Program-made: the position numbers and the translations under genes
Source: SHZI01 sp964417725
GTDB taxonomy: Bacteria > Pseudomonadota > Gammaproteobacteria > Steroidobacterales > GCA-2729495
Length of the DNA stretch: 64,000 bases
Assembly: GCA_964417725.1 (NCBI GenBank)
Contig: CAYQIV010000013.1
Location: 26,417-90,416, forward strand
Direction: 5' to 3'
Shown here: one piece after another, positions 62,763 through 64,000 of the stretch
Position numbering within the stretch: position 1 is the first letter of the stretch
Layout: each line of letters begins with the position of its first letter
The notes under the pieces: model-generated
What the model saw: only the letters and a program-made list of their open reading frames with translations
Databases searched by the model: none
What the model was told of the DNA's origin: nothing

Positions 62763-64000
62763 TCAGGTACAGGTCCGGGTGATGCGGCGCACCGCCTTGA
62801 GGTGGCGCAGGTTGCGGATCACGCGCGCCAGGTGGCGGCGGTCGCGGACGAGGATCGAAAAGAGCAGCAGCGCAAAACCCTCGTCGCGCTCGTCGATCGA
62901 CACCTCCTCGATGTTGGAGCCGGCATCCGCGAGCCGCGCTGCCACCTCGGCGAGCACGCCGGGGCGGTTCTCGACTTCGATGCTGATCTCGACCGAGAAC
63001 TGGCGATCGATGTCGGGTTGCCAGCTGACGGCCAGCCATTTGCTGGGCTGCTTGCGGAATTCACCGAGATTGCCGCAGCTGTTGCGGTGGATGACGACGC
63101 CGCGTCCGGCGCTCAGATAGCCCATGATGGCGTCGCCGGGGATCGGGTGGCAGCAGCGCGCGTAGCTGACCAGCATGCCTTCGGTTCCGGCGATGGCGAT
63201 CGGCGTGCCGCGCCCGGCCGCCGGCTGCTCGGAGGCCGACTGCAGCAGCGCCTTGGCCACCAGCGGCGCCAGCCGTTCGCCGAGACCGAGCTGCTCGAAC
63301 AGTTCGTTGGTGTTGTTGAGGCCGAACTCCTGAAGCAGTGCGCGCACCTTGGCGTCGTCGACCTTGCGCAGCGGCGTGCCGGCATCGCGCAGGGCCTGGT
63401 CGAGGAGCCGCTTGCCGAGATCGCGGGCCTCGTTGCCGCGCAGGCTCTTGAGGAACTGGCGGATGGCGGCGCGGGCCTTGGCCGTGGCGACGAAGTTGAC
63501 CCAGTTGGGATTGGGCTGGGCACCGCGGGCGGTGATGATTTCGACGGTCTGGCCGTTCTGCAGCTGGGTACGCAGCGGCACCAGACGGCGCTCGATCTTG
63601 GCAGCGACGCAGCGATTGCCGACGTCGGTGTGCACCGCGTAGGCAAAATCGACGCAGGTCGAGCCGCGCGGCAGGCGCAGGATGTCACCCTTGGGGGTGA
63701 AGACGTAGACCTTGTCGGGGAACAGGTCGACCTTCACGTTCTCCATGAACTCTTCGGGGTTGGCCGCCGACTGCATCTCGCTGATGCCGGCCAGCCACTC
63801 GCGGGCGCGGACCTGCGGCGGCGGGACGTCGCGTTCCTCTTCCTTGTACTGCCAGTGCGCGGCCACGCCCTGCTCGGCGACCTGGTTCATCTGCAGGGTG
63901 CGGATCTGTACCTCGATCGGGTTGCCGTTGGGGCCGAACAGCGTGGTGTGCAGCGACTGGTAGCCGTTGACGCGCGGGATGGCGATGTAGTCCTTGAAGC
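62763..64000 (-). CDS. spoT: Bifunctional (p)ppGpp synthetase/hydrolase, SpoT type, C-terminal part (cut by window edge)
   Basis: The frame is open to the window edge. The end of the synthetase domain is visible (RVNGYQSLHTTLFGPNG, VAEQGVAAHWQYK), then TGS (VYVFTPKGDILRLPRGSTCVDFAYAVHT), a helical part, a zinc-finger/CC region (VSYARCCHPIPGDAIMGYLS) and a C-terminal ACT domain. The hydrolase domain would lie outside. Neighbours ridA and recG favour SpoT over RelA. It adjusts growth to nutrient stress. Confidence 0.93.
   Translation of the reverse strand, partial: FKDYIAIPRVNGYQSLHTTLFGPNGNPIEVQIRTLQMNQVAEQGVAAHWQYKEEERDVPPPQVRAREWLAGISEMQSAANPEEFMENVKVDLFPDKVYVFTPKGDILRLPRGSTCVDFAYAVHTDVGNRCVAAKIERRLVPLRTQLQNGQTVEIITARGAQPNPNWVNFVATAKARAAIRQFLKSLRGNEARDLGKRLLDQALRDAGTPLRKVDDAKVRALLQEFGLNNTNELFEQLGLGERLAPLVAKALLQSASEQPAAGRGTPIAIAGTEGMLVSYARCCHPIPGDAIMGYLSAGRGVVIHRNSCGNLGEFRKQPSKWLAVSWQPDIDRQFSVEISIEVENRPGVLAEVAARLADAGSNIEEVSIDERDEGFALLLFSILVRDRRHLARVIRNLRHLKAVRRITRTCT

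Overview
The window is a 64 kb, very GC-rich stretch of a gammaproteobacterial chromosome. It is gene-dense, with strong G/C third positions and many 1-4 base stop/start overlaps. The class is suggested by gene order: recF-gyrB beside glyQ-glyS-gmhB-plsC (a Pseudomonas-like origin-side neighbourhood), yibN-grxC-secB-gpsA opposite envC-ctpA, glnA-DUF4124-ntrB-ntrC, tatABC-dtd, an aa3-type cox cluster, comF opposite bioB, and spoT-ridA-recG. recF is cut by the left edge and dnaA/dnaN would be expected just outside, so the window probably starts close to oriC. Genus cannot be fixed from the sequence alone. No rRNA, tRNA, CRISPR array, prophage or insertion sequence was recognised; this looks like core chromosome.

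Layout. 1-7.2 kb: recF end, gyrB, and the convergent operon glyQ-glyS-gmhB-plsC. glyQ is interrupted by an assembly scar with a run of N. 7.3-12.1 kb: nitrogen control, with glnA behind an NtrC site and a sigma-54 promoter, then a DUF4124 protein, ntrB and ntrC. 12.3-13.6 kb: an MFS permease. 13.7-24.3 kb: a complete wspABCDEFR chemosensory operon ending in a diguanylate cyclase with an intact I-site. It is preceded by a small secreted protein and, divergently, by a receiver-PAS-histidine kinase whose receiver is about 60% identical to that of WspR. 24.3-29.4 kb: methyltransferase, esterase, pyrD with a coupled 50-residue ORF, gpsA, secB, grxC, yibN. 29.5-35 kb: envC, ctpA, crcB, HIT, thioesterase and small unknown genes. 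35-38.5 kb: POT transporter, tatCBA, dtd. 38.5-38.75 kb: a conspicuous AT-rich patch. 38.75-44.4 kb: five-gene peptide ABC transporter. 44.4-48.7 kb: trkA with two tandem trkH genes. 48.8-56.5 kb: uvrD joined to the cox assembly/structural cluster. 56.6-64 kb: bioC, bioB, comF, ubiA, recG, ridA and the end of a spoT/relA gene.

How parts work together: NtrB/NtrC would activate glnA under nitrogen limitation. WspA-F would sense a surface or envelope cue and phosphorylate WspR to make c-di-GMP. TrkA gates the two TrkH pores. TatABC exports folded proteins. SURF1, Cox11, a SCO-like protein and two tiny membrane proteins assemble the cytochrome oxidase encoded beside them.

The best candidate for something not described before is the wsp-linked hybrid kinase, which looks like a second output of the WspE phosphorelay. 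Other points of interest are the glyQ assembly artefact, the missing conventional start codon of ntrB, the AT-rich patch before the peptide transporter, and the two TrkH paralogues with different third pore loops.
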